From an uncultured Prevotella sp. (lineage in GTDB: Bacteria; Bacteroidota; Bacteroidia; Bacteroidales; Bacteroidaceae): a DNA stretch of 64,000 nt. The stretch covers positions 1 through 64,000 of the forward strand of contig CAJOCR010000005.1 of the NCBI GenBank assembly GCA_905236755.1, read 5' to 3'. The notes under the pieces are model-generated. The model was not told the origin of the DNA. It searched no databases and saw only the letters and a program-made list of their open reading frames with translations. This document shows, piece after piece, positions 17,856-28,269 of this stretch (position 1 is its first letter; each line of letters starts with the position of its first letter). The position numbers and the translations under genes are program-made.

Positions 17856-19976
17856 ATGAATACATCGATAACAAGAACATTATTTACTGTGGGCCTTGCT
17901 TCCACATTAACACTGTCTATGGCACAGAAAACAAATAGTAAAAACCCTCTACTACAGCAAAGTACAGTTGCTTATGGCGCTCCTGACTTCAATAAGGTAT
18001 GCGAGAGTGATTATCTGCCTGCACTACAGGCTGCCATTGCTGAAGCAAGAGCAAATATCAAAAAGATTGTTTCAAACAAGGCAAAACCTACATTTGCTAA
18101 CACTATCAAGGCGTACGAAAATAGCGGTAAATTGCTTGATCGTGTTTCAAACACATTCTTTTGTCTTACTGGTTCTCACAAAACACCAAAGATAGCTGAA
18201 ACAGAAAAAGTTATTATGCCAGAACTGGTGAAGTTTGAGAATGAGATTTCGTTCAACGATAAACTCTTTACAAAGATCAAATATGTATATGATCATGAAT
18301 ATAAGTCTCTCAATGGCGAAGACAAGCGTTTGTTAGAGGAGACATATAATGGCTTTGTTCGTAGCGGAGCACTTCTTTCAAAAGAGAAGAAGGCTCGTAT
18401 GGAACAAATCAACAGCCGTATTTCTGATTTACAGCAGCAGTGGGGTAATATGTTGCCTGCAGCAACTAATGATGCTGTGGTTTGGGTGAATTCGGTTGAT
18501 GAACTCAAGGGATTGAGCCAGCAGGATATTGCACAATGCAAAAAAGATGCAGAGAGTCGTGGCAACAAGGCTCCTTATGCTATTGTTATTATCAATACTA
18601 CTCAGCAACCAATTCTTGCAAGTCTTGACAACCGTGAACTGAGAAAGAAGGTTTACGAAGCATCAATTAATCGTGCAAACGGTACTAACAAGCACAACAC
18701 TCTTGCTGTTGCTGCTGAGATTGCCAAGTTGCGTGCAGAGAAAGCCGAGATTATGGGTTATAAAAACTATGCCCAGTTCTCACTTGAAAAGACAATGGCC
18801 AAAACTCCAGAAAACGTTTATTCTTTCTTGAAAAACCTAATTAAGGTTTACAAACCTGTTGCTGATAAGGAAACTGCAGAGATTGAGGCGTATGCACAGA
18901 AGACTCAAGGTGCAGATTTTCGTTTGCAACCATATGACCGTTTCTACTATTCTTCAAAGATGAAGCAAGAGCAGTTGAACGTGAATGATGATGAGATAAA
19001 GCAGTATTTCAACATTGATAGTGTAATGGTAAATGGTGTATTCTATGCTGCAGGAAAGGTTTACGGTCTTACTTTCAAGGAACGCAAGGATATCCCTGTC
19101 TATCATAAAGATATGAAGGCCTTCGAGGTTATTAATGCCCAAGGAAAGACCGTTGCTCTATGGTATTGTGATTATTTCCGTCGTCCAACAAAGCGTGGTG
19201 GCGCATGGATGAGTGCATTTGCTAAGCAGAGCAAGGAATGGAATCAGATACCTATTATTTATAATGTGTGCAATTTTGCAAAAGCACCAGAGGGTCAGCC
19301 TTCATATGTTACATGGGACGAGGCAACAACAATGTTCCATGAGTTTGGTCATGCTCTTCATGGTATGCTTTCTAATTGTCAGTATAACTCGCTTAGTGGA
19401 ACAGCTGTTCCTCGTGACTTCGTAGAGATGCCATCACAGTTTAATGAAAGTTTTGCATCTATCGATGAAGTCTTTGATAACTATGCAAAGAATGCCTTAG
19501 GCAAGAATATGCCTGCAGACCTGAAAGCAAAGATGATTAAGTCTATTAACTTCCAGCCTTGTTATGCATTAGGCGAGAACCTCGCTGCTACATGTGTTGA
19601 TCTTGCTTGGCACATGTTGTCATCTAAGGATGTGCCTTCAGCTGCTGAAGCAGAAGAGTTTGAGAAAAAAGCATTGGCTGAAGTGGGATTGCTTGACTCA
19701 CAGATTCCACCACGTTATTCAACATCTTATTTCAATCATGTGTTTGGTGGCGGCTATGCTGCAGGATATTACAGCTATCTGTGGACAGAGGTGCTGGCTG
19801 ACAATATTGCTGAAGCATTCCAGCGTAAGGGTGCTTTGAATCGTTCTACAGGTGAAGAGATGAAAGAGAAAATTTTGAGCCGTGGATATACCATTGATTT
19901 GATGAAAGCCTTCTCAAGTTTCACTGGTTTAGACGAGCCTGATACAGAATCACTGCTCAAGGCAAGAGGTCTGTAA
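17856..19976 (+). CDS. dcp: M3-family zinc metallopeptidase (peptidyl-dipeptidase Dcp-like)
   Basis: This 706-residue protein belongs to the thimet oligopeptidase family, which trims short peptides with one zinc ion. The zinc motif HEFGH begins near residue 495 in MFHEFGHALHGM. The third ligand Glu lies in FVEMPSQFNESFAS. The long helical N-terminal part that covers the active-site channel is present. A signal-like start (MNTSITRTLFTVGLASTLTLSMAQ) suggests a periplasmic location, where it would degrade imported oligopeptides. The ORF track began at a TTG 24 bases upstream, but ATG 17856 gives a proper signal peptide. It is monocistronic and divergent from GH31. Confidence 0.93.
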   Translation: MNTSITRTLFTVGLASTLTLSMAQKTNSKNPLLQQSTVAYGAPDFNKVCESDYLPALQAAIAEARANIKKIVSNKAKPTFANTIKAYENSGKLLDRVSNTFFCLTGSHKTPKIAETEKVIMPELVKFENEISFNDKLFTKIKYVYDHEYKSLNGEDKRLLEETYNGFVRSGALLSKEKKARMEQINSRISDLQQQWGNMLPAATNDAVVWVNSVDELKGLSQQDIAQCKKDAESRGNKAPYAIVIINTTQQPILASLDNRELRKKVYEASINRANGTNKHNTLAVAAEIAKLRAEKAEIMGYKNYAQFSLEKTMAKTPENVYSFLKNLIKVYKPVADKETAEIEAYAQKTQGADFRLQPYDRFYYSSKMKQEQLNVNDDEIKQYFNIDSVMVNGVFYAAGKVYGLTFKERKDIPVYHKDMKAFEVINAQGKTVALWYCDYFRRPTKRGGAWMSAFAKQSKEWNQIPIIYNVCNFAKAPEGQPSYVTWDEATTMFHEFGHALHGMLSNCQYNSLSGTAVPRDFVEMPSQFNESFASIDEVFDNYAKNALGKNMPADLKAKMIKSINFQPCYALGENLAATCVDLAWHMLSSKDVPSAAEAEEFEKKALAEVGLLDSQIPPRYSTSYFNHVFGGGYAAGYYSYLWTEVLADNIAEAFQRKGALNRSTGEEMKEKILSRGYTIDLMKAFSSFTGLDEPDTESLLKARGL

Positions 19977-20062
19977 TATCACCAAGCGTAACAAAATCAT
20001 TTGAATATGTTACATTAAGTGTTTTTTTTACCCGCAAAGAGGTGTGTTTCAGATTTTTTATG

Positions 20063-20070
20063 TAAGTTTG
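20063..20070 (+). promoter_or_regulatory. -7 box of the isomerase-family gene
   Basis: TAAGTTTG, an exact -7 match, is followed by TACACC and lies about 50 bases upstream of the ATG at 20120. Confidence 0.6.
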
Positions 20071-20119
20071 TACACCGATTTCGAAATGAATAGAACCTAA
20101 TATTAACAATAAAGACATT

Positions 20120-21604
20120 ATGACAAGTAACAACATTCCTAACGTAAAACTTGGAATTATTGCTGTTAGCCGCGACTGTTTCCCAATCGCACTTTCTACA
20201 CAGCGCCGCGAGAACATTGTAAAAGAGTACAAGGGCGAGATTTTCAACTGCCAGACAACAGTTGAAAACGAGGCTGATATGAACAAGGCTGTTGCTGAGG
20301 TTAAGGCAGCTGGTTGTAACGCACTCGTTGTATTCCTTGGTAACTTCGGTCCTGAGACACCAGAGACTCTTATTGCAAAGAAGTTCGATGGTCCTTGCAT
20401 GTTCGTTGCTGCTGCTGAAGGCGACGGTGACATGATCAATGGTCGTGGTGATGCATATTGCGGTATGCTTAATTGTTCTTACAACCTTGGCATGCGTCAT
20501 CTCAAAGGCTTCATTCCTTCTTATCCAGTAGGTACAGCTAGTGAGATTGCAAAGATGATTGCTGACTTCGTACCAGTAGCTCGCGTAATCCTTGGTCTTA
20601 AGGGTCTGAAGATTATCACTTTCGGTCCACGTCCACAGGATTTCTTCGCTTGTAACGCTCCAATCAAGGGTCTCTACGAACTTGGTGTTGAGATTGAGGA
20701 GAACTCAGAACTCGACCTTCTTGTTGCTTACAAAGAGCACAAGGATGACCCACGTATTCCTGAGGTTTGCGAGGATATGCGCAAGGAAATGGGTGAGGGC
20801 AAGTACTATGAGGAATTGCTCGCTCGTATGGCACAGTTCGAGCTTACATTGCTTGATTGGGCAGAGGCTCACAAGGGCGACCGTCAGTATGTAGCATTTG
20901 CTGACAAGTGCTGGCCAGCATTCCCAAGCCAGTTTGGTTTTGAGCCTTGCTACGTTAACTCACGTCTCGTAAGCCGTGGTATTCCTGTAGCTTGTGAGGT
21001 AGATATCTATGGTGCACTCTCTGAGTACATCGGTATGTGTGCAAGTGATGACACTGTTACATTGCTTGATATCAACAACTCTACACCTCAGTACATCTAC
21101 GACGAGGATATCGTTCCTAAGTATGGTCAGAAGTACAGCCTCACAGATACATTTATGGGCTTCCACTGTGGTAACACTCCTTCTTGCAAGATGTGTTCTA
21201 ACCGTGCTATCAAGTTCCAGCTCATCCAGAACCGTCTGCTCGAGAATGGTTGCACACCAGACTTTACACGTGGTACTCTCGAGGGTGACATCGCTGCAAG
21301 TCCAGTTACATTCTACCGTCTGCAGTGCGACAGTGAGGGTAACCTCCGTTCTTACATTGCTGAGGGTGAGGTTCTTGATGTTCCTACACGTTCATTCGGT
21401 GGTATTGGTATCTTTGCTATTCCTGAGATGGGTCGTTTCTATCGTCATGTACTCATCCAGAAGGGTTATCCACACCACGGTGCAGTTGCATTCGATCATG
21501 TTGGTCGTATCCTCTTTGATGTATTCAAGTACCTTGGTATCAAGGATGTTGCTTACAACCAGCCAAAGAGTTTGCCTTATCCAACAGAGAACCCTTGGGC
21601 TTAA
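20120..21604 (+). CDS. L-fucose/L-arabinose isomerase-family protein
   Basis: This 494-residue cytoplasmic protein has the fucose isomerase fold. The three metal-binding positions of the family appear to be kept: Glu near 293 (ACEVDIYGALSEY), Asp near 317 (TLLDINNS) and His near 349 (FMGFHCGNTPSCKMC). It is about 100 residues shorter than Escherichia coli FucI and is not next to any fucose gene, so the true sugar is uncertain. Codon use is strikingly biased toward a small set (CGT, GGT, CTC/CTT, AAG), unlike its neighbours, which suggests high expression. It is a single-gene unit with a clear promoter box and terminator. A central-metabolism role is an inference only. Confidence 0.85.
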   Translation: MTSNNIPNVKLGIIAVSRDCFPIALSTQRRENIVKEYKGEIFNCQTTVENEADMNKAVAEVKAAGCNALVVFLGNFGPETPETLIAKKFDGPCMFVAAAEGDGDMINGRGDAYCGMLNCSYNLGMRHLKGFIPSYPVGTASEIAKMIADFVPVARVILGLKGLKIITFGPRPQDFFACNAPIKGLYELGVEIEENSELDLLVAYKEHKDDPRIPEVCEDMRKEMGEGKYYEELLARMAQFELTLLDWAEAHKGDRQYVAFADKCWPAFPSQFGFEPCYVNSRLVSRGIPVACEVDIYGALSEYIGMCASDDTVTLLDINNSTPQYIYDEDIVPKYGQKYSLTDTFMGFHCGNTPSCKMCSNRAIKFQLIQNRLLENGCTPDFTRGTLEGDIAASPVTFYRLQCDSEGNLRSYIAEGEVLDVPTRSFGGIGIFAIPEMGRFYRHVLIQKGYPHHGAVAFDHVGRILFDVFKYLGIKDVAYNQPKSLPYPTENPWA

Positions 21605-21638
21605 TATAAAGAGCACTTCTTTATAAAGAACAAAATAT

Positions 21639-21675
21639 AAGGTCTGGAAGAAATTTTTCCAGACCTTTATTGTTT
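21639..21675 (+). terminator. Terminator of the isomerase-family gene
   Basis: AAGGTCTGGAA pairs perfectly with TTCCAGACCTT across a short loop, followed by TATTGTTTG. The 11-bp stem 35 bases after the stop is a clear rho-independent terminator. Confidence 0.85.
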
Positions 21676-21740
21676 GTAAGTTTACGAACTAATAAACTTA
21701 TAGACTAACAAACTCAAAAACTAAAAGAGATGGTTTAATT

Positions 21741-22670
21741 CTATTTATTTAGTAACTGATTTGCTTCGATAGCCGCCTTTGCACCAGAGCCAGCAGCAAT
21801 AATTCCCTGACGATAAACAGGGTCAGCAACATCACCTGCAGCAAACACACCTTCTACACTTGTTTTTGCTGAGTTGCCCTTTGTTACAATAAAGCCTTGA
21901 GCGTCAAGTTCAAGCTGACCTTTAAAAAGATCGGTATTTGGCTTGTGGCCAATAGCCAGGAAGAAACCATCAATAGGAAGGTCATATTCCTTCTCGTCGG
22001 CCTCGCCCTTGCGATATACGAGATGAGCACCTTCAACACCATCATTACCATAAAGCCCAAGAGTGTTTGTTTCATAAAGGATTTCGATGTTTTCTTTCTC
22101 TTCAACACGCTTGCGCATAATATCTGCAGCACGCAGATATGGTTTACGTACAATCATATAAACTTTTGTGGCAAGCGATGAAAGATACATTGCCTCTTCA
22201 CATGCAGTATCACCACCACCAACAACAGCCACAGTACGCTTACGATAGAAGAAACCGTCACATGTGGCACATGCACTAACACCTTGACCTTTATATTTCT
22301 CCTCATCAGCAAGACCGAGATATTTTGCGCTTGCACCAGTTGCAATGATAAGTGTTTCTGCCAACATCTCATTTCCTCGTTCGTCAACAATGTGGAAAGG
22401 ACGATTTGAGAGATCGGCTTTTACTATACTTCCATCACGTATTACAGCACCAAAACGAGCAGCTTGCTCTTGAAACTCCATCATCATCTGAGTGCCATCA
22501 ACACCCTGAGGGTAACCTGGGAAATTCTCTACTATAGTTGTTGTGGTAAGCTGTCCACCTGGCTGAATACCAGAATATAAAACAGGGTTTAAACCTGCAC
22601 GTCCAGCATATATTGCTGCTGTGTATCCAGCAGGGCCACTACCGATAATCAATGTTTTTATCTGTTCCAT
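21741..22670 (-). CDS. trxB: Thioredoxin reductase
   Basis: This 309-residue flavoprotein passes electrons from NADPH to thioredoxin in the cytoplasm. The FAD-binding start is LIIGSGPAGYTAAIYAGRAGL. The redox-active disulfide is C134-A-T-C137 in SACATCDGFF, the NADPH motif is VVGGGDTACEEA, and the closing FAD motif is GVFAAGDVADPVYRQ. Length and order match the low-molecular-weight bacterial enzyme. A TATTTTTG box lies about 60 bases before the ATG. It is divergent from the acidic-tail gene, and no thioredoxin gene is adjacent. Confidence 0.97.
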   Translation of the reverse strand: MEQIKTLIIGSGPAGYTAAIYAGRAGLNPVLYSGIQPGGQLTTTTIVENFPGYPQGVDGTQMMMEFQEQAARFGAVIRDGSIVKADLSNRPFHIVDERGNEMLAETLIIATGASAKYLGLADEEKYKGQGVSACATCDGFFYRKRTVAVVGGGDTACEEAMYLSSLATKVYMIVRKPYLRAADIMRKRVEEKENIEILYETNTLGLYGNDGVEGAHLVYRKGEADEKEYDLPIDGFFLAIGHKPNTDLFKGQLELDAQGFIVTKGNSAKTSVEGVFAAGDVADPVYRQGIIAAGSGAKAAIEANQLLNK

Positions 22671-22730
22671 TTTACTATTAATTTTTCTATAATTATTATG
22701 GATAATTTGCCTTACTTTCTGTATGCCTTA

Positions 22731-22738
22731 CAAAAATA
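22731..22738 (-). promoter_or_regulatory. -7 box of trxB
   Basis: The minus strand reads TATTTTTG, an exact -7 match, with a leader of about 57 bases to the trxB ATG. Confidence 0.5.
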
Positions 22739-22812
22739 TGAATTTTTTCTCGAATAAATCCAATACCTCCATTTTTTTTCGGATAAATGTTTGTTAGTTT
22801 ATTCTTTTGTAT

Positions 22813-22820
22813 TAATTTTG
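22813..22820 (+). promoter_or_regulatory. -7 box of the acidic-tail gene
   Basis: TAATTTTG, an exact -7 match, is followed by CAACATAAAGG, with the ATG 22 bases downstream at 22842. Confidence 0.6.
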
Positions 22821-22841
22821 CAACATAAAGGAAATTAGATT

Positions 22842-23645
22842 ATGAAGGAACAGCAAGCATTAATTTTGAAGTCGCTCACTAAGAGCAATGTTTGGGATAT
22901 TCAGGAAAACGATGTATTTCGTATGTGGGAAGCATCAGAGAAAGATGCCGACCTGAAAGATAACATGAATCATTATCTCAGTGTGCTTAAATCAGCCTTT
23001 GATATTGAAGAAGTCAAGGTTGACAAGCCTGAAGTTATACGTAAATATGAAGATCGCGGATTCAAGTGTAGTTCTGTTCGTGTAAATGGTCAGACTGTGA
23101 AGTGGGCTGTTAAGAAAAAGCCTATCTTGCGTGTTACCGACCTCACATACGAGAACATTCGTCATATCTCAGCAGCTAAGCTCGTAGAAGTTCTTGACCG
23201 TAATTTCGGTGGTGGCTGGGAGTCTCTTTCTCAGAGCATACAGGATATTATAGAGAGTGGTTTTGACATCTCTACAACAACTCTTCCTGCCGACCGTCTT
23301 CATAAGCCAGGTGGTCTTTACGAAAAGAAACTTGCTGATGGCTTTGAGGTTCTTGAAATTACCAAGGGCACATGGATTGAAGCTATCTTTGCTAAGGAGA
23401 AACCATTGGTAACAACAAAGAAGATGAAGTTTGATGTTGATGACGATGATCTTGACAACAACATCGATGATAACGACGAGGATCTTCCAGAGATTGAAGA
23501 TAACTACAAGAATCACGATGATGATGACGACGATACCTTTGACGAGGATAAGCTCACAGAAGAGAGTTATCGTACGAACTTCGATGAGGATTCTGATGAT
23601 TTGAATCTCGAGGCAGCTGATCTTTCTGACGATGAGGACTTTTAA
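22842..23645 (+). CDS. Unknown protein with a very acidic, probably disordered C-terminal tail
   Basis: I do not recognise a family with certainty. Residues 1-190 of 267 look folded and charged, with mixed helices (QQALILKSLTKSNVWDIQENDVFRMWE) and a repeated local pattern in the central part. From about residue 198 the chain is dominated by Asp and Glu, with runs such as DVDDDDLDNNIDDNDEDLPE and HDDDDDDTFDEDKL. There is no signal peptide, so it is cytoplasmic. The layout resembles the delta subunit of Firmicutes RNA polymerase (small folded domain plus acidic tail), but no sequence similarity is visible to me. It is transcribed alone, with its own promoter box and terminator. Confidence 0.75.
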   Translation: MKEQQALILKSLTKSNVWDIQENDVFRMWEASEKDADLKDNMNHYLSVLKSAFDIEEVKVDKPEVIRKYEDRGFKCSSVRVNGQTVKWAVKKKPILRVTDLTYENIRHISAAKLVEVLDRNFGGGWESLSQSIQDIIESGFDISTTTLPADRLHKPGGLYEKKLADGFEVLEITKGTWIEAIFAKEKPLVTTKKMKFDVDDDDLDNNIDDNDEDLPEIEDNYKNHDDDDDDTFDEDKLTEESYRTNFDEDSDDLNLEAADLSDDEDF

Positions 23646-23692
23646 ACGAGATCAAATATGTAGTTCTGATATTTTTTGAAGATTATTATATT

Positions 23693-23726
23693 AAGCCAGC
23701 TAACATTATTTGTTTGCTGGCTTTTT
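23693..23726 (+). terminator. Terminator of the acidic-tail gene
   Basis: AAGCCAGC and GCTGGCTT form the base of the stem, extended inward by AACA/TGTT across one mismatch, then TTTC. It lies about 50 bases after the stop codon. Confidence 0.8.
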
Positions 23727-23742
23727 CGTAAAAATAAGTATA

Positions 23743-23783
23743 TAAAAAAAGAAAGTAACTATCTTCTCAGATTGTTACTTTCT
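23743..23783 (-). terminator. Terminator of the C10 protease gene
   Basis: On the minus strand AGAAAGTAAC pairs perfectly with GTTACTTTCT and is followed by TTTTTTATA. It lies about 100 bases beyond the protease stop codon. A second small hairpin (CGTTAC/GTAACG, 23810-23828) lies between. Confidence 0.7.
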
Positions 23784-23884
23784 ATAATTTATTCGCATTA
23801 AACATTTCACGTTACTGTATTTGTAACGCTGCTAATGTACTACTTTTTATTTAATTTGCGAAGATTTTATTTAAAAACTTTACG

Positions 23885-25867
23885 TTATTTAACAAAAACC
23901 TCTTTTTTTCCATTTTTAACTACGAGTCCTTTATAGTTTTTGTTAACTTTCTGACCAGCAATATTATAAAGGGGCTCATTCTTTACAGGCTTTTCTTCTG
24001 CGAAAGAAATACTTTCTATTCCTGTACTTTCAGTTATATTAACGCTTGTTTGTCCGAGGATATATTTGTCAGGAACAACATATTTTTCTGCATTACCATC
24101 ATACTCGTAGCCGTTTGTAATCCAAATATTCCAGCTACCAACTGACTTTGGAGTAAAATATAGCTCTATATTATCACTCGAGCCTTTAGTCAGTTCTACA
24201 CCCTTTTGGTATTCTGCCTGTTCTGGTATTGTAGTTGTTTTACTTGCATATAGGAATATAGGACCACGATATTCTTGATTGTTAGCTGTAACCTTTACTT
24301 TTGCTGTTAACATTTGGTCTTTTACCTTGTCACCTTGGAATGAAATCTCAACATCAGGCTTAGCAAATGCAGGCTGTGAAAGAGTTATTTCCTTATTTTC
24401 AGCAACATTTACAACAACAGTTTGCGATGGTAAGTCACCTGATCTTAACCATTCATCAGTACCTGTTACCTTGCTAACTGCAAAAAGAGTATTTTTTCCT
24501 GTTGGCAATTCGGGAAGAAGGAAATATCCTCGCAGACCTCTCATGAAATCAATGCTTTCTGTTGGGCTTGAAGATATTACTTGCATTACATTCTGTGTAT
24601 CATAATATGCCACACCTATATCAAACTTTTTTGATTTAGGTATTAGATTATAACCTTCAAAATTAATATAATAACATTCATCGTCAGTATCATACTCAAA
24701 ACCATCAAGGTAAGCCTCTAAACATGTAAGATCAGTGTTGTCAACACCATATTGAATACCTACAACTGCTTCCTGCTGGTCACTAAATCCATCTTCTGTC
24801 GAACTTGCACCCGCACCAGATGTGTCATCAGGATTTGCTATATAAAGCAGGAAATAGTTGTCGCATTGTCCTTCCCATCCCCAGTTTATATGATAATACC
24901 CATCCGAACTATAACCATCAACAACAAAAGCATGACCCGAACTAACTGTAGCTCCTCCATATAGTACAGGACGACCAGCTGCAAGTTCATTATAAATAAT
25001 GTCATTCCAGCTACTAATAGTATAGTTTTTACTTGCTAATAATCTAACAGTAGGATCGTAGCCGAAATAATCAACTAATGCCATTGGCACATAATTAACA
25101 TATGCAGCTGTTCCTGACGAAAAATCAATGAAATCTGACTCAAGAGAATAAGAACTGTACATCATCAAGTCTGCAACAGCCTTTTTTGATGCAGTATAAA
25201 TACCTGCTTTAGCATATGAATCACTCATATTGTCCCAGTCAATTGTTGATCCTGCTGGAACTTCTGGCACATTTATTTTATGAGTTTCAGTTGTATATGA
25301 TGGAATCGTTGCAACCAAAGCATTAGGGCGCTTATGATAATTAAGCACCTGAGCCATAGCTGTTGCTGTGCAACCAGTATATGGCTTTTTCCCCAATGCA
25401 CCTGGTAGACTTATGTTTATACTATTATTATAAGGTGTACCCTGATTCCATGTTGTTTTTAACAACGGAACAATATCTGCCTTTCCACTTCCTGCAGGGC
25501 TTGTTGTTACAAAACGACTATTACCTAAGGCTTTTATCTGCCTGGCATAGCTATCCAACAAACCTTTTAGGTTTTGAGGAATATTAGTAACATCAATGTT
25601 ACCGCTATTACCAAAACCTAATACTTGCATGGTACGGTCGTCTCCTGACGCAATGACATAACCTTGATTATTTTCAGCATTGAAAATATAATAAGGTTGA
25701 TTACTTGCTTCACCTCGTGAAACAAGCGGTTTCTCTAACTTAGCGTTACGTCCTTGAGACACAAAAAAAATCTGGGCATTCTTATATGCCTGTTCTCTAT
25801 CAACTGGGCCAGCAAAGAGGGTTATAGTTGAAAAAAGAATAGTTAGAACCAGTACAATTTTCTTCAT
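23885..25867 (-). CDS. Secreted C10-family cysteine protease (streptopain/interpain type)
   Basis: From ATG 25867 the protein has 660 residues with a clear signal peptide (MKKIVLVLTILFSTITLFAG). A propeptide-like region covers about 20-140, then the catalytic C10 domain. The nucleophile Cys is near 166 in YTGCTATAMAQVLNYH, and the His is near 312 in SSGHAFVVDGY followed by HINWGWEG. Beta-sandwich regions follow. The last 30 residues (YNIAGQKVNKNYKGLVVKNG) form the short tail common on secreted Prevotella proteins. Interpain A of Prevotella intermedia is the closest known type, and it degrades host proteins, including complement. The ORF-track extension of 17 residues upstream lacks signal-peptide character and was dropped. 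Confidence 0.93.
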   Translation of the reverse strand: MKKIVLVLTILFSTITLFAGPVDREQAYKNAQIFFVSQGRNAKLEKPLVSRGEASNQPYYIFNAENNQGYVIASGDDRTMQVLGFGNSGNIDVTNIPQNLKGLLDSYARQIKALGNSRFVTTSPAGSGKADIVPLLKTTWNQGTPYNNSINISLPGALGKKPYTGCTATAMAQVLNYHKRPNALVATIPSYTTETHKINVPEVPAGSTIDWDNMSDSYAKAGIYTASKKAVADLMMYSSYSLESDFIDFSSGTAAYVNYVPMALVDYFGYDPTVRLLASKNYTISSWNDIIYNELAAGRPVLYGGATVSSGHAFVVDGYSSDGYYHINWGWEGQCDNYFLLYIANPDDTSGAGASSTEDGFSDQQEAVVGIQYGVDNTDLTCLEAYLDGFEYDTDDECYYINFEGYNLIPKSKKFDIGVAYYDTQNVMQVISSSPTESIDFMRGLRGYFLLPELPTGKNTLFAVSKVTGTDEWLRSGDLPSQTVVVNVAENKEITLSQPAFAKPDVEISFQGDKVKDQMLTAKVKVTANNQEYRGPIFLYASKTTTIPEQAEYQKGVELTKGSSDNIELYFTPKSVGSWNIWITNGYEYDGNAEKYVVPDKYILGQTSVNITESTGIESISFAEEKPVKNEPLYNIAGQKVNKNYKGLVVKNGKKEVFVK

Positions 25868-25982
25868 AAAATTGATTTTAAGAATTACTAAAATGGCTAT
25901 AAAAGCCTGAAATTGCAAGGGTTTTAAATAGTCATGTATAACTAATTCTCAATCATTTTATGATATCGAATTGCCTACATTT

Positions 25983-26465
25983 CTATTTCTTAGTCGATTT
26001 TTTACGTCCCTTAGTTGCTTTTTTCTTTCCTGCAGTCTTCAATGCTGGATGAAGAGCCAAATTTCTCAATTTGTATTCGCGTGGAGTACAATTGTTGAAT
26101 CTAAAGAAAGAAGCGTAGAAAGACTGTCTATTAGCAAAGCCAACCTTAACAGCAATGTCTTCCATGTTAAGTCCCTGATATCTTGAATCAAGCAACAGTG
26201 TCATTGCCTCTTCAATTCTATGCTTATTTACAAATTCAGGATAACTCATGTGAAAACGAGTATTTACAACCGCTGAAATATAACGGGTGTTTGTACCTAA
26301 ATCAGAAGCAAGCAGCTGGGCTGTGTAATTCTTGTCCTTGTATTTCTTCTGAATTACAATAATCTCTAAGATTCTCTCTTTGAGATCGTCCATAACTGAA
26401 GGGTTAACAAGTGTACGATAAGTAGCTTCCTTTTCTTTTTTTTCAGTAATATTATACTTAGCCAT
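25983..26465 (-). CDS. Small AraC-type DNA-binding regulator with Lys-rich tail
   Basis: From ATG 26465 the protein has 160 residues and consists almost only of the AraC double helix-turn-helix (about 35-135). The recognition regions are AQLLASDLGTNTRYISAVVN and MEDIAVKVGFANRQSFYASF, followed by the conserved TPREYK. There is no ligand-sensing domain. The C terminus is a lysine-rich tail (AGKKKATKGRKKSTKK) that could add unspecific DNA affinity. The ORF-track start at 26555 is unlikely, because a TATATTTG promoter box (26502-26509) lies inside that extension. It is upstream of and co-directional with the C10 protease gene, but regulation of it is only a guess. Confidence 0.85.
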   Translation of the reverse strand: MAKYNITEKKEKEATYRTLVNPSVMDDLKERILEIIVIQKKYKDKNYTAQLLASDLGTNTRYISAVVNTRFHMSYPEFVNKHRIEEAMTLLLDSRYQGLNMEDIAVKVGFANRQSFYASFFRFNNCTPREYKLRNLALHPALKTAGKKKATKGRKKSTKK

Positions 26466-26501
26466 AGTACTATGTGTTAAAATGTTATCAAATTTATTTT
26501 G

Positions 26502-26509
26502 CAAATATA
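26502..26509 (-). promoter_or_regulatory. -7 box of the small AraC-type gene
   Basis: The minus strand reads TATATTTG followed by CAAAATAAATT, an exact -7 match 36 bases before ATG 26465. It fixes the start and removes 30 residues from the ORF-track version. Confidence 0.6.
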
Positions 26510-26590
26510 AAGAAAATTCACTCACTCTCCAACATTTTTCCATTTTTTTTATCAAAAAAACTCAACCAAAGCAAAAAAATGCATTAAAAT

Positions 26591-26625
26591 ACAAAAAATC
26601 AGCCACATTTCACAATGTAGCTGAT
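26591..26625 (-). terminator. Terminator of enolase
   Basis: On the minus strand ATCAGCTACAT pairs with ATGTGGCTGAT (11 bp, one mismatch) and is followed by TTTTTTGTAT. A second perfect 8-bp hairpin (AATGCACA/TGTGCATT, 26661-26683) overlaps the enolase stop codon but lacks a T tail. Confidence 0.75.
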
Positions 26626-26681
26626 ATAATTAAAAATATGATTTATATTAAGGGATATTCAATGCACAAGTTAAATGTGCA

Positions 26682-28103
<1,422 letters not shown>

Positions 28104-28140
28104 CTAATTAGATGCTCTGATTCGTATTTTGATGATTTAT

Positions 28141-28163
28141 AAAAGAACGAATATTGTTCTTTT
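28141..28163. repeat. 8-bp inverted repeat in the eno-hsp20 region
   Basis: AAAAGAAC, loop GAATATT, GTTCTTTT is a perfect inverted repeat followed by a short T run. It may be a regulatory operator or a weak terminator. No gene ends here on either strand. Confidence 0.4.
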
Positions 28164-28200
28164 TGAGAACGAAACTCAACTGTTCCTCCGTTATACCTCT

Positions 28201-28246
28201 AATCGTTCTCTAACCTTTCTCTAATCATTCTCTAACGATTCTCTAA
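28201..28246. repeat. Array of four 11-bp tandem repeats (AAYSNTTCTCT)
   Basis: AATCGTTCTCT, AACCTTTCTCT, AATCATTCTCT and AACGATTCTCT follow each other without gaps. The TTCTCT half is invariant and the other half varies. A further partial copy (ATACCTCT) precedes. The period is close to one helical turn. No coding frame spans it. Confidence 0.8.
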
Positions 28247-28269
28247 TTTTTTATTAGAGCTGGGTTATT

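Noticed and set aside
21009-21626. 205-residue plus-strand ORF overlapping the isomerase gene
   Set aside because: It is a Ser/Val/Leu-rich shadow in another frame caused by the strong codon bias of the real gene.
26466-26555. 30-residue N-terminal extension of the small AraC-type gene
   Set aside because: A TATATTTG promoter box is located inside the extension.
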